This document shows positions 13,948 through 24,815 of a stretch of 64,000 nucleotides of DNA, in pieces. Below the pieces are notes generated by a model, which ran no database searches, was not told where the DNA came from, and worked only from the letters and a program-made list of their open reading frames with translations. The stretch covers positions 1,178,001-1,242,000 of the forward strand of contig JAVHNS010000006.1 of the NCBI GenBank assembly GCA_036872755.1. The letters are read 5' to 3'. Each line of letters begins with the position of its first letter. Position 1 is the first letter of the stretch. Position numbers and translations under genes: made by a program. Source of the DNA: Orbilia blumenaviensis (lineage: Eukaryota > Ascomycota > Orbiliomycetes > Orbiliales > Orbiliaceae).

Positions 13948-14214
13948 GAAGACATTTGGTGTCGTGAGTTGAAGATAAGGGGGAGAGATACCCAGGAGTT
14001 TGTATTGAGCAAAAGATACCCACATGTCGTTGTAGAATATACCCAAAAATCATTGCGAATTCTTTACTGTACATCGTTTTGATGACATTTTTACTGTAGC
14101 CAGAAAATTATTTCATTGTCTTTATAAATATACATGATTTCTTGATTATAATTATTCATTATCCCCTTGCCTTGACCTATTCATATAGTAGTCACTTCGT
14201 GATCCTTCAATTAA

Positions 14215-15891
14215 TCAGGCGCAAGGAAGCTCAAGAAGGGTCCTGTCCATATTAGTGCAGGTGTACTTTGGCGCCTTGCCGCTTGGTGGGACGACCGTAA
14301 TGTTCTTGGCAACGATATTATGACAAACCTGGCGGAGGCTGTGGTGAGCATAGTCCAAAATGATAATACATGTGAATATATATTCCGGATCCGACTTACG
14401 CTTGGGCTGCTGCACACAAGTGTACCGACAGTTGGATCGTATTTTTTGCTGGCGGTTCCCCACATGTTCTTGAAAACAACGTTCTTAATCTCAAGAGTGG
14501 ACGGGAATTCGTTGCAGAGTGTGAGGTTTTTCTGGCCGTAGCATTGAGTGAGCTCAATACCGTAGTCGACATTGGATATTTCCATTCGGTCGTAGGTCTT
14601 TTGATTTTGGTTGTTAGGTGTGCCCCTCTCTTGGTTCCGTGAATGGGTTCGGGACTTACAATATTGTTGACCAATCCGATACCACCACCGCCCTGGAGGT
14701 CGACGCTTAAAGCGCTTTGAACACCAGGCCAGACCTTGATCCTAGCCATGTCCGATGCATTAATCATCGTGATGTTGTAGACGTAAATATCCTCAACTAA
14801 ATCGTAAACCTTATAATATTGACCGAGAGAGCCGACAGAGATACCATGAGAGCCATTGCAGAAAAGACCTTGGACAACCATGTTGGTAGAATTTGGCTTG
14901 AATGAAACACAATCGTCGCCATTATCGATATGAGAGTTCTGTATGACGATGTTGTCGGAACGGTCTATGATCCAGCGTTAGTGATATGCACAAGCTCATG
15001 AACCTAGTTAGAATCTCCGTGATAGGTATTTGTAACTTACAGGTATCCCAACCATCGGTGTTCTTAGCAGGATTCTTGCTGACTGACCCGCCGAAAATAT
15101 CAATGTTATCAAAAATAATATCACTGCTATCAATAACAATTTGATACCACTGAGGGCTATATCTAAGCTTCAGGCCGCTGATGGTAGCACCATGTAGATC
15201 CTTATAGGCGATAAGGATTGGGCGAAGGATAAGTGGATCTTTAGCATAAAGATCGTACCTAATTCTCAAGAAGTCTTTGTTAAATTTGATCTCTTGAATA
15301 TAGACTATCTTGGCAGATAGCGAATTTATAGCGAGTGATAACTTTCTCGACTGCAAAATTGGATATCGTGGGCGCATCATACCAGGCTTGACCAGATCCG
15401 TCGATTGTCCCTTTGCCGGAACCGAAAATATTTACATCTGACCCTCCAATTTGCCAGAATGATGAGGAGTTCTGGAAGGTGTATTTGAAACTGTTGGCTT
15501 GCCAGAAGTCGGTGTCCGGAGTAAACTTCAGCGTTCCCTGAATGTCGATATCTATTCCATTAAGGAAGGTGAGATCTAGCGGGGTGGCAATCGTATACAA
15601 CGGCGAAAGTAGAGCGACTGTCCCGTTGCCATTACACTCGTGTAAAGCAGCGAGAATCTGGGGCGCGTCATCTTGGCCATTCCCAAGCGCATCGACAAAG
15701 CAAGTACGCTTTCGCCTTTCAGACTTAATAAATTGTTTCCCTGTCGTCAATGGCTTAGGCTTCAGAGTTGGGCGTGGGGCGGTAGTTCCAATAACAGATC
15801 CATCCTTGGCATGGTGAACACGCCCGCCAGCACATTCAACAATCTCGGGGAGAGCGGCGAGAGCGGCGACGGCAAGTCCAAGCAGTCTCAT
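14215..15891 (-). CDS. secreted exopolygalacturonase, glycoside hydrolase family 28
   Basis: This pectinase removes galacturonic acid units from the non-reducing end of homogalacturonan. Five exons on the minus strand (15891-15383, 15258-15041, 14964-14660, 14597-14400, 14328-14215) give 447 residues. The start at 15891 is chosen because a signal peptide ([21 protein letters not shown]) follows at once. An in-frame ATG further upstream would place it internally. All four GH28 active-site blocks are present: [23 protein letters not shown] and RIKVWPG. The paired Cys pattern near the C-terminus (VCSSPSVCHN, then TCTN) matches exo-acting members. The gene is convergent with the M14 carboxypeptidase. 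Carbon-catabolite repression is suggested by hexamers upstream (separate entry). Nothing appears broken. Confidence 0.95.
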
Positions 15892-16001
15892 TTTATATCT
15901 TTCTTCTGTGATCTCTATATATAGCCTGGTTGCTTCTGGTCTGAATATGAGCGCGCTGGTGAGAGTGAACGGATAGTTAAGGATAGTAGATATCACGGTT
16001 A

Positions 16002-16211
16002 TTTATATAGTTTTTGTTCACTATTGCAATGCACCAGGGTAGTCTGCGGAAGCTCTCGAGCCTTCATACCCCAGACTAAGACTATGTTCCCACGTTTCCC
16101 TAAGTGTCTTTCTCCAGATCCTCAAGATTTATCCGGGGAAATCCTAGACCAACACACTTTACGGCGAAACATGTCGCGGTTGTTCCTTTGTCAGCGATAG
16201 CGATACCCCAC
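16002..16211 (-). promoter_or_regulatory. candidate TATA box and CreA-type sites of the exopolygalacturonase
   Basis: Reading towards the gene, a TATATAAAT element lies at about 16010-16002, near 110 bases before the ATG. Four hexamers fit the fungal CreA consensus SYGGRG: CTGGGG (16074-16069), CTGGAG (16117-16112), CCGGGG on the plus strand (16133-16138) and GTGGGG (16211-16206). CreA-mediated glucose repression of pectinases is well established. That these particular sites act is inference, since such short hexamers also occur by chance. Confidence 0.4.
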
Positions 16212-18299
16212 AATCACAGATTCCCAGTAGCATGCGCCAAACGCTCTCCCATGTTGGAACTTGGGCCGTGGAATCCGCATACTCGGATGGCCGAAAAGGG
16301 CAAAAGGGCAAAGCTTCTGCTGAGATTTTTGGCAGCAACAAGCACTAGCCAAGGGCTACCCTGCCAAGTCGGTTTAACCCAAGCGAACAAAACCAAGGCT
16401 GCTTGTTCCTTGCAGTTGTAGGCCCATTGCGCGTCATCGGACTATGGGGAGTTTTTCCGTCAATCACACAACGGCCCCTAAAGATGATGGACTCCGGACT
16501 AATTCGCCTTTCGCATACCATGGTTTGTGGGTCATGGTCGTCGGTTTGTTTCTGGCTAAACGGGTAAAAATATTTCTACCAATGTTAGCCATAGCTATAG
16601 AGGCCGTGATTTGGTGTGCATGTAGAAACTCCACGATGGAAATATATCCTGATTTAGTAGTTACGAATGACATTACTACATTTCTAAATCGATAAATTCT
16701 AAACTCCCTACCTATGGCGCATGATTGCACTAGTCATTGGTGGAAGCTTGTAGGAAGGACATGCGAACTCGAAGTATTCATCTTCCGAAAATTTGCTCTA
16801 GCTTCATCTAGTTGACTCATTTACCTAGAGGTATAAGACTGACCCAAACATGTTTCCCGAGAGCTGGGCCATGAGGTGGCGCATCGGGCAATGATTAATT
16901 TAAATGACCGATGGAAGTCATGCATATGTTGCTATATCGGATGTAGTATAGCCCGTTCCTTGGGTTTGGTATTGTTTTTTGGTTCTTGGTATCAGAAGTT
17001 CCGGAACGGTGGTATTATCCCCGTAATCCGGAACCTTACCTGGAAATTGGGTTGCGGGGAGGAGATCATATCTAATTGATCAAGATATATACTTAAGGCT
17101 AGTCTCGGTCCCAGACGCTGTTGACCAACTTAAGGCTAAAGTAGTTGATACAAAGAGGCAGTGGCATAGACATACGCATACTGCATATTTGGTTAAAAAT
17201 ATGGGGTCCCGCTCGACTTGAGGTATTACTCATGGTCCTAGTACTTACACAATGCCTACGGGATGACCGTGTTCCAAGTTACAATTGCACGCGTTTCTTA
17301 GTTATGAGAGGTTATCCTGCGATTCCGGCTGGTAATGTTTTGCGATCTGGAAACGTACTTGAGATAAATTTTGGTGGAAGGTCTCGATGTCGACGCGTCT
17401 CGTAAAGGGTCCCGAATCGATCTTAGGGAGTGCATTTGGGTGACATAACCTGTGGTATTTTGCGGCAGAACGTGTTGGCTCGCCTGTAATTCAATTTTCT
17501 CAAATTAATCGATGCAACACAGATAGCCAACCAAGCTAAGGAGACGTAACTATACTATACAGGACGCACATATGAGCTGAGGTACTAGGTTCTACTAGGC
17601 GAAACTTGCGGCTTTGGCGACCCGATATCGAAAATATAAATTCTAAGAATTACGGTTAAAATTAGATCTCCGGCCTTGTTCGAGCTATCTTCTAGATACA
17701 TTCTGATGTGCTCGAGCCATCCTAGATAGGCAACTCACCGAAGTCTGCCAACATACATTTTGACCTACTGCCTGAGGACAGTGTCCGGTGGGACTCTGGG
17801 CCTGGCTCCTTTTTTGGCATGGAAGTTGGTAACAGTGCTGGATTTCAACGTGAAATAAATTGTAAACTGTATTTTTGTACCCCTCTTCATACATTAGTAA
17901 GCGATTGCTCATGTCCTCCTTTATGCCGGTGTTTCTCCGAAAATGCTCCCGGCAGGTGCAAAACCATGACCTACATATCTGGACCGGCATCGCGGAGGTG
18001 TATATTCACATGGCTACCTATAGTGACACTAAGGTTATATCGAGGTTTGTAACTGGAAGCATCGGCTGAAAACGTCCTCAAGCATGAGGATGGCTCAAAT
18101 TCAGGGAAGTAGTAAATCTATTTAATAAGGAGAGAGGGAGCTGCCATGATTTTGAGATACTTGCAATTCCAGTCCATCATTTCGAATCATAATTCAAGCA
18201 AAAACCCGAATTCTTTCAAAGAAATATTTAGTAACCATTCACGCTTTACAAAGTTCTTAGAATAATCACTCGATATTAGCTTGACCTGGGCACGTCAAT
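16212..18299. other. gene-free spacer
   Basis: No coding frame with recognisable features was found. Short frames overlap on opposite strands and look random. There is no repeat of note. Confidence 0.5.
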
Positions 18300-18560
18300 A
18301 TGAACGACAAACAAGAAATTTTAACCACCAAACCCGAAAAAGACCCGCGTTCAATAGTTTACTCTGAGAGACCTTTGAGTATGTGCAGTGAGAGCTCCGA
18401 GATAGATCTCGATGGTATTGACCTTAGGGTCATGGAGCGTTTCCTCCAGGCTCAGCGAGACTACGAAATGGTCATGAGGAGGAAGAACATGAATGCTCAG
18501 AAGGACAACTCTAAACGCACCTCAAGGCTTGGGATCTCAAGTCTTTTTAAGAAGAAGTAG
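18300..18560 (+). CDS. small hydrophilic protein of unknown function
   Basis: An uninterrupted frame encodes 86 residues. The sequence is strongly charged: an acidic middle (ESSEIDLDGIDLRVMERF), then a helix-like basic stretch and a Lys-rich C-terminus ending SSLFKKK. It has no signal peptide, membrane segment or cysteine pairs. The composition looks like a real cytosolic or nuclear protein rather than noise, but I recognise no family. Its last 14 bases overlap the last codons of the superoxide dismutase on the other strand, so transcripts would be antisense at their 3' ends. It could still be a chance frame. Confidence 0.4.
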   Translation: MNDKQEILTTKPEKDPRSIVYSERPLSMCSESSEIDLDGIDLRVMERFLQAQRDYEMVMRRKNMNAQKDNSKRTSRLGISSLFKKK

Positions 18561-19631
18561 CAGAATGCTTCATGCAGGCAGCATATCGTTCACCAGCCTC
18601 TTTCCAATTCAAAACGGCCCATATTGCCTTCAGGTAGTTCTGCTTGTTATTATAGTACTGCATACGACGATCGTTAGTCATGTTATTGTTGCTTCTTCTC
18701 GAAAACAAGGGGGCTGCGCATACCTGCAGATAGTATGCATGTTCCCACATGTCAATCCCAAAGATTACCACCTGTGGAAGAGAGATTGGATCTTGGTCCT
18801 GCAAATTGAAACCAACTACATAAGCCCACCGACTGCTCGCCAATAAAAACGCCATCAAAGTTCTGCACAGAGCCAACATACCCTCGTTGTTGCAAAGGAA
18901 AGCTTCTGTGTATTGACATCACAAACCACCCAGCCTACTCATACCAAAATATCATAAAAAATATCAGCTCGAGACAAGAATTCGGTGTACCAGCGGGAGG
19001 ACTATCAGGAAAGGTGGTTGTCATACCCCAGCCGCTCCCCCGCACCCTCGCAATAATTGTCCTGGACAATGCAGCCCTAAATTCATCCGCATTTCCCCAC
19101 TTTTCAACAATCGCCCGTTCGAGGTCCCCTTGGGGAACACTCTCTGGTGACCCTGCCTGTATCCCCTTACAACATTAATTGAAGGGCTTCAACTTCGGGG
19201 GGAAACACCTAACCCAAATGAGAATGCCGGACATTCTGGGGACTACGCACCGGCGCCAAACCCTTCCAGAATAACGAATGATTAATGTGTCCCCCACGGT
19301 TGAAATGAATTGTTTCCTCTAATACTTCAATTTTGTCTTTGGTTGCCATATCCCACTGCCCGACTGTCCCTGCTAAGTCCGCCAACGCCCTATTTAAATT
19401 GTCGACATATGCTTGGTGGTGCGCTGTGTGATGCAGCTTCATAATCTGGGAAGATATATGAGGCTCTAAGGCATCATATTCATAAGGGAGAGGAGGCAGG
19501 GTGTATTTTTCTGCTGCGTTTGAGGCGGTCGTGTTGTCAACTATTCTGGGGAGGTCATCTAGAGATTGGCCATACTGAGCAGCGCACATGCATCCGCTAA
19601 CCAGAAGCGCGGCCAAAGAAAGAAGGTTCAT
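18547..19631 (-). CDS. secreted manganese/iron superoxide dismutase
   Basis: The enzyme converts superoxide to hydrogen peroxide and oxygen. The N-terminus is a secretion signal (MNLLSLAALLVSGCMCAA), not a mitochondrial presequence, so it likely acts outside the cell. Mature motifs include PYEYDALEPHISSQIM (ligand His58), HHTAHHQAYVDNLN, HINHSLFWKGLAP (ligand His118) and FGIDMWEHAYYLQ (the last two ligands, Asp and His). Likely exons are 19631-19251, 19156-19027, 18905-18724 and 18657-18547. A 66-base in-frame intron, 18881-18816 (GTATGT donor, TAG acceptor), probably splits the third exon. With it the protein is about 245 residues, without it 267. The region after GSGW is diverged from the usual family sequence, so splicing there is uncertain. 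Confidence 0.85.
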
Positions 19632-20303
19632 TGGTTCACAACTGGAGTTTCGAACGTTTCTGGGGAATGGTGAGGATAGGAAGAGGGTTCGGAAGGACTA
19701 TGGCGATATGTGCTGTAAGTGGGATATATGTATGTACTTTAGGCGAATTTGAGGAGCTTTTGATTGTAATACTTGTTCCCCTACCAGGCTGTGCACGTTT
19801 GGGCTATCCAGTTCTGTGGCCGTGGCTGAATAATCAAAGTATCACTTTACACAAATGAAATGATACTCCATTCATGCAATCGAATAGGCCGGCCCAGCGT
19901 GCCAAGATTTTATAAAAGACACAATGCCAACACAGCCCTCCGTAGATCTACAGAATCGAACCGCTGGCCACGATAACCTGACATTACTCAGAAAGCATTC
20001 TAACACTCTCGTTCCAAAAAAGAAAGAAAGGAGTGAGAAATATAATAGTTAAAAAAAAAAAATATAAATATAAAGAAAATATAAAAATAAAAATAAATAA
20101 AGTATTGAGCTCAGTAGTAGTCTTGAATCTAGAGCACTGGTTCACGCTGTGCTGTAGCCCCTTTCAGCTCTGCGGGTAAGCAATTAAGCCGACTATGCTA
20201 TTGCATCATTCAAGCTTGTTTCCAAATTTCTAATTACAAATTACTCTGTTTATTCTGCCATAAGTGCATATTAATTCGTAGTCAATCGAATTAATAGGAT
20301 GTC
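19632..20303. other. spacer between SOD and MFS genes
   Basis: No gene is seen here. It contains a low-complexity A-rich run around 20048-20100 (poly-A mixed with TATAAA and AAATAAA words) and serves as the promoter side of the SOD and the 3' side of the MFS gene. Confidence 0.5.
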
Positions 20304-22824
20304 CTATCGGCCTTCAAAACTGTATTCTCGGAGAAAGACGATAACGACAAATAATGAGATGGCGTAGATAACTGTGGATAGACCTGTGGAAAGTGAGTTA
20401 GATCAATAGATTGTGATGGCGAAGGCCCTAGTTAGAGAACGAGCTTACCATGATCCCATTGCAGCGCTTCTATGAAAGCCTTGATTGCCCTTCCACGGAT
20501 AGTTGGGTCCAGGTTCTTAATGTTACTAATGCTTGTGACTACATCGCGAATAATCTACTCGGTTCCATCTGTCAAAACTGGAAGTTCCGAGATATGCCCA
20601 TTATAGAACAGATAGTTATTATTACGGACCTCTTGCTTGTTTGGCACACCCTCTAGCCTAACATTCAGTCTACTTGCTAATGCCATCTGAAGAACGGCAT
20701 TTCCAAGGCTGCTGATAACAACAAACCCAAGATTATCACTAAGATAGAATCCCGATGTTGCTATTGCCTGATCCTTTTGTTCAACGCTGGCGGATAAAGC
20801 GATGAATGCTGCAGTGTTAATCATTCCGATTCCAAAGCCAGCGGGTGCTATATACGCAGTTTCAAAGATATTGGTGTTGCCGCGCCAACGGATTGTCACA
20901 AGAAGCAGTGCAAAAGTCGATATAGACATTGCTATAACGATGTAACGTTTATACCAGCCAGTCCTAAAGGTAGTCGCTTCTAGGTCAGTGCCTAAACAAT
21001 ATGGGCTCGGCGACCAGCCTGTAGGGAAAGCATATGGCTGTAAAAGAACACACCGTCGAATCAGGATACCAGCTGTAAGCCCTCCAAGTGCATGTGCGAC
21101 ATTCCCAAAAACAAGTCGAGCTGCTGCATTTACGTTCGACACTCCGAGGGTTATCACGAAGTATATCGACACCGTTGACACGAACTAAGGGATAGTATCA
21201 GCGAAGTCTGCTATAAGGCAATTTTTCTTCTTTCTTGCTTTTTGATACAGAGCCTTACAGAAATCTGACTTCCGGTTGTAACCCCCAACGTCGAGTATAC
21301 GCAGAATACGTCACGTTGTATAATTATCCGTGGAGGAAGTATGGGTTCCGTGGCAACATATGTCTCGACATAGAGAAAGACGACACCAAAAACAAGAGAC
21401 CCGATACCACAGGTAATAAGTAAGCTGTTGGCCGAGGACATCCGTTTTCCGGCCTCATCGAGGAAAATAAGAAGCAAAGTTAGTGAGACTGCAAGACTTG
21501 CTGCTCCTATGAAGTCGATCCTTTGAAGGCGTTGAAAAAACGTTTGGGTCCCCTGTTGCCCCTTTTTGTGGGCAATATTCAACTTCAGGGACACCATTGT
21601 AATAGCGAGTAGTGCCAGAGGAACCTGTCCCAAAAATGACCTAGGAACTCTATTTTAGTACTAAAATGCGCTCAGAATTGCCAAAATTGAGCCTTGGGAG
21701 TTTGATACCATCTCCATCCAATGGTGTCAACCATAAGACCGCCTAATGGCGCTCCACAAGATCTTCCAACAGTTGCTGCAATATAAACGTAGCTTCTCCA
21801 AGCTGCTAGGTCGCGCAGTGGGACAAGATCTATAAATGACTCGATATGGTTTAAGTATTAGCCTCATTATTGTCCACCCACACCATTTGTATCCACTCGT
21901 CTAGAAGTCCAGTTACATTTGTGCATGCAGTCAACTTACCATTGAGTAAAATTGAAACAACCGAACTAATGTTAACCGTACGTTTGTTGGTCAGTTGGTA
22001 TACTTTACAGGGAAGGATATATATAAATTCATACGTCATCCCGCCGCCCCCTATACCCGAGATGACTCTGCCTACGATAAGATGCCAGAACTCTGTTGAA
22101 GTGCCACTAGATTGTTTTGTCATCTTAGTTTTATATTTTCGAGTAAATTATAGGCTGTTAGGATCAAGCGCTTACATCCAAACGCAACCCACAGCGAATA
22201 AACTATAAGAAAATAGTAGTATAGTCTTTCGGCCAAATATATCGCTCAGTTTTCCGTACTGTTCGTGAGTAACTGATCAGCCTCTGGTCTAGGTGCAGGG
22301 CAAGTGAACTAACCATCGGCTGAGTCGCCAATACCCCAAGCTGATATCCAACTATCATCCAATTCTAGGTATATTTGACATTAATTACGCTCTATGATTG
22401 GACTGTTCGGGTTCTGCGTACGGAGTCATCGAGTCTACCAAACTCACTCCCAATCTGCCCGAAAGTTGCCATAACTAACGAAGTGTCTATGCTCGCAACG
22501 ATAACCCCTAATAGCATATTAGTTTAATGCCCAAGTTAATTAAGAACACTCAAGCATTAGTCGAGGCAACTTACCAATAAGGAGGCAGGCAACTACCCCC
22601 CAAAAACCTGGTGGTACTTCTCGTGCAGGTTCCGTATCATCGTTGTCGCTGCTTCCCTCATCTTCAAGGGCTGGGAACCTTCCACCCCCTTGATTCTTAA
22701 TGATATTGTGCTCCCGTTCGAGTGTAGAATGATAGATACTTTCGTTTGAATTAAATTCGCCGTCGCGAAGAAGAGGCTCGTGTTCAGATAGCTCGGGACC
22801 GGGTTGATATTCCTGTTGTATCAT
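20304..22824 (-). CDS. MFS transporter, DHA2 (drug:H+ antiporter / vacuolar basic amino acid transporter-like)
   Basis: This is a proton-coupled exporter of the major facilitator superfamily. Twelve exons close in frame to 573 residues: 22824-22575, 22507-22422, 22364-22314, 22258-22176, 22106-22035, 21965-21940, 21829-21709, 21640-21259, 21184-21054, 20963-20630, 20554-20449 and 20383-20304. The acidic N-terminal tail of about 75 residues (PGPELSEHEPLLRDGE) carries a dileucine-like ELSEHEPLL signal seen in vacuolar members. Family motifs are ASIDTSLVMAT, YGKLSDIFGRK (motif A), GRVISGIGGGGM, RSYVYIAATVGRSCGAPLGG and GWRWSFLGQVP. Several exons are only 26-86 bases, easily missed. A TAG between exons 10 and 11 falls inside the proposed intron (20629-20555). 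The GTCCGT donor there is weak and is the least secure junction. It is a paralogue of the gene at 34610. Confidence 0.88.
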
Positions 22825-24815
22825 AGTGCACTGGTTGGTATCCAGATTTGCTGCGGATCAAGAAGTTTGGGCGGTTTGCTAAGATAGTAGAGCTACGAGC
22901 TACAAATCATAAAGTCACAGCAATGGCCAAGAAGATATGTAGCTGAGATAATGTAACAATAGGACGGAGAAAAATTGGGAGATTTCGTTGAGAAATGCCT
23001 GGATTCGGAACAGATTGCTGAGACTAAATTTAATCTCCAGGTCCCTCGGGTAGATACCAGCCTACTTTCCTCAGTCATAATCTGTTCGCTGAATACCTGC
23101 TAATTAAAAGCACCAGATTTTTGAGTCGGGTTTTCATTGGTCTAGTTAGAGGCAAAATATGCATTTCCTCCTCGCTACAGCTCTGACCTAGGTACATACC
23201 TGGGCATGATACCATATCGAATTTTATACTTCAAAGTGCGGTCGCGGTGGGCTGATTCTTACAAATGAACAAGGATGCTTGTCAAACATACTCCGCATAT
23301 TCCATTATGCACCAGCATCAACTCAGACTGGTGGTTACTCGGCCTCGCAGCTGATTGCAATATTTTCGTCGTTAATAATTGTCCCGATTACAGGTACATA
23401 TACCTAAAATTCACTGGATTGCACATTCTGACCAACAGCTAGGCGAATTCAATATTTCAAACGGCGGTGCTATTGCATTGCATTGAAGCCTTAGCCAGGT
23501 TCGTGTCGCCAGTGGTGTGGCAGGTAAATTCTGGTTTCGACTGGTCTCATAGTTTCGACCGAAAGCCCCTAAACTTTGGGGCGCATGCCCAAATTAATTC
23601 TGAGGTAAGAGACCATTTTCTCGCCAAACCACCCAGTTTGAAACAAACCGATACTGTATTACCATACCATAGGTATGGGGATATACAAAAGTGTCAACAT
23701 GTGTGCCCGAATCAGGAATCCAATGAGATCGAAAGGCCCGCACTGTCCAGATAAGCGACACCCTACCTTCGCCTTAGCTTGGCCCTGATTGCTTGTGCAG
23801 AAAATTTAATGCAAGCAAAAAACGCAATCAATCAATCAATTGCAATCTCAGTGATACATAATATGCGGCTGGATCAAAAAGAAATCCGACGGAGCTTCTG
23901 TCACAAATACTCCTTTAGATCACATTTATAGGCCTCAGATTTAACCTTAGTAGGTGAGGAATGGAAATAATTGTATCCACATATATACGTCCTCCGTAAG
24001 TACTTGAACATCCAAGTAACTGACCCTGGAGATCAAACAGGGGCAGCCATGCTTCATGCGGACCACCCGCCGGGGGACAAAATACGTTGAACAACCCCAT
24101 CAGCAAAACCAGAACTTGATCTGAATATTTTCAAAACCCCGTAACTTCATCAATACTTAATTAAAATAAATCCTTTAACAATCAGAGTACTTCGTATGAG
24201 CCAAATACTCTTAAAGTACTAAGTAGCTCTCGATTTTGTGGATTTTGACGCCGAATTTACGGTAGGAAATAAGCCAATATTTCGGGGTAATTGTAATTGT
24301 AATTGTAAGGTTGTTCAGTTTTTTTTTTTTTGTCACCGGGTGCCGCCTACACACAATGCAGATGCCGTGAACCAACACCAGTGCCTCCAAGGCTCGCACG
24401 CACGCGGTGATCCTGGTCAAACCTTCAAGCTAAACGACAACACCTCTTTTCCCGAAAAGTATTTCTTGGCCGTTATTTCTTTCCTTCCTTCTTTCTTTCC
24501 TTCTTCGCACTGTTCGAGGACTCACCTCCAAGCTTGGTGTTTGAAAATCGCTCGTAACTAGTTCCGGATCCAAAAACCTTCCTCGAAATCCCAGTGAGAT
24601 AACGTTATGGCCATCTCGGGTTTGCCTCAAAACAAACATCAGCCAACGAGAGCCTCCTGACGCAATGTGGAGATCCATGTGAGGATCTTGCTGCCAATAT
24701 GGGCTGGCCTTGGAATGAGGTTTGGCTAACAGATGAGCGCCCTTAAAAGCAATGCGCGACGCCACCTTCACGTCGTTCCGCCAGCCTTCCTGCAACCGGT
24801 CTACATCTTGCAGGT
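22825..24815. other. gene-free spacer with simple repeats
   Basis: No gene is supported. It contains an AATC tetranucleotide run near 23826-23840, three tandem copies of an AATTGT unit around 24289-24307, a T tract near 24319-24330, and a TTTC/TTCC pyrimidine microsatellite at about 24477-24506. That microsatellite lies about 310 bases upstream of the cysteine-repeat gene and may belong to its promoter. Confidence 0.5.

Noticed and set aside
4308..22824. Secondary-metabolite gene cluster around the P450
   Set aside because: No PKS, NRPS, terpene cyclase, tailoring set or cluster regulator is present, and genes are several kilobases apart.
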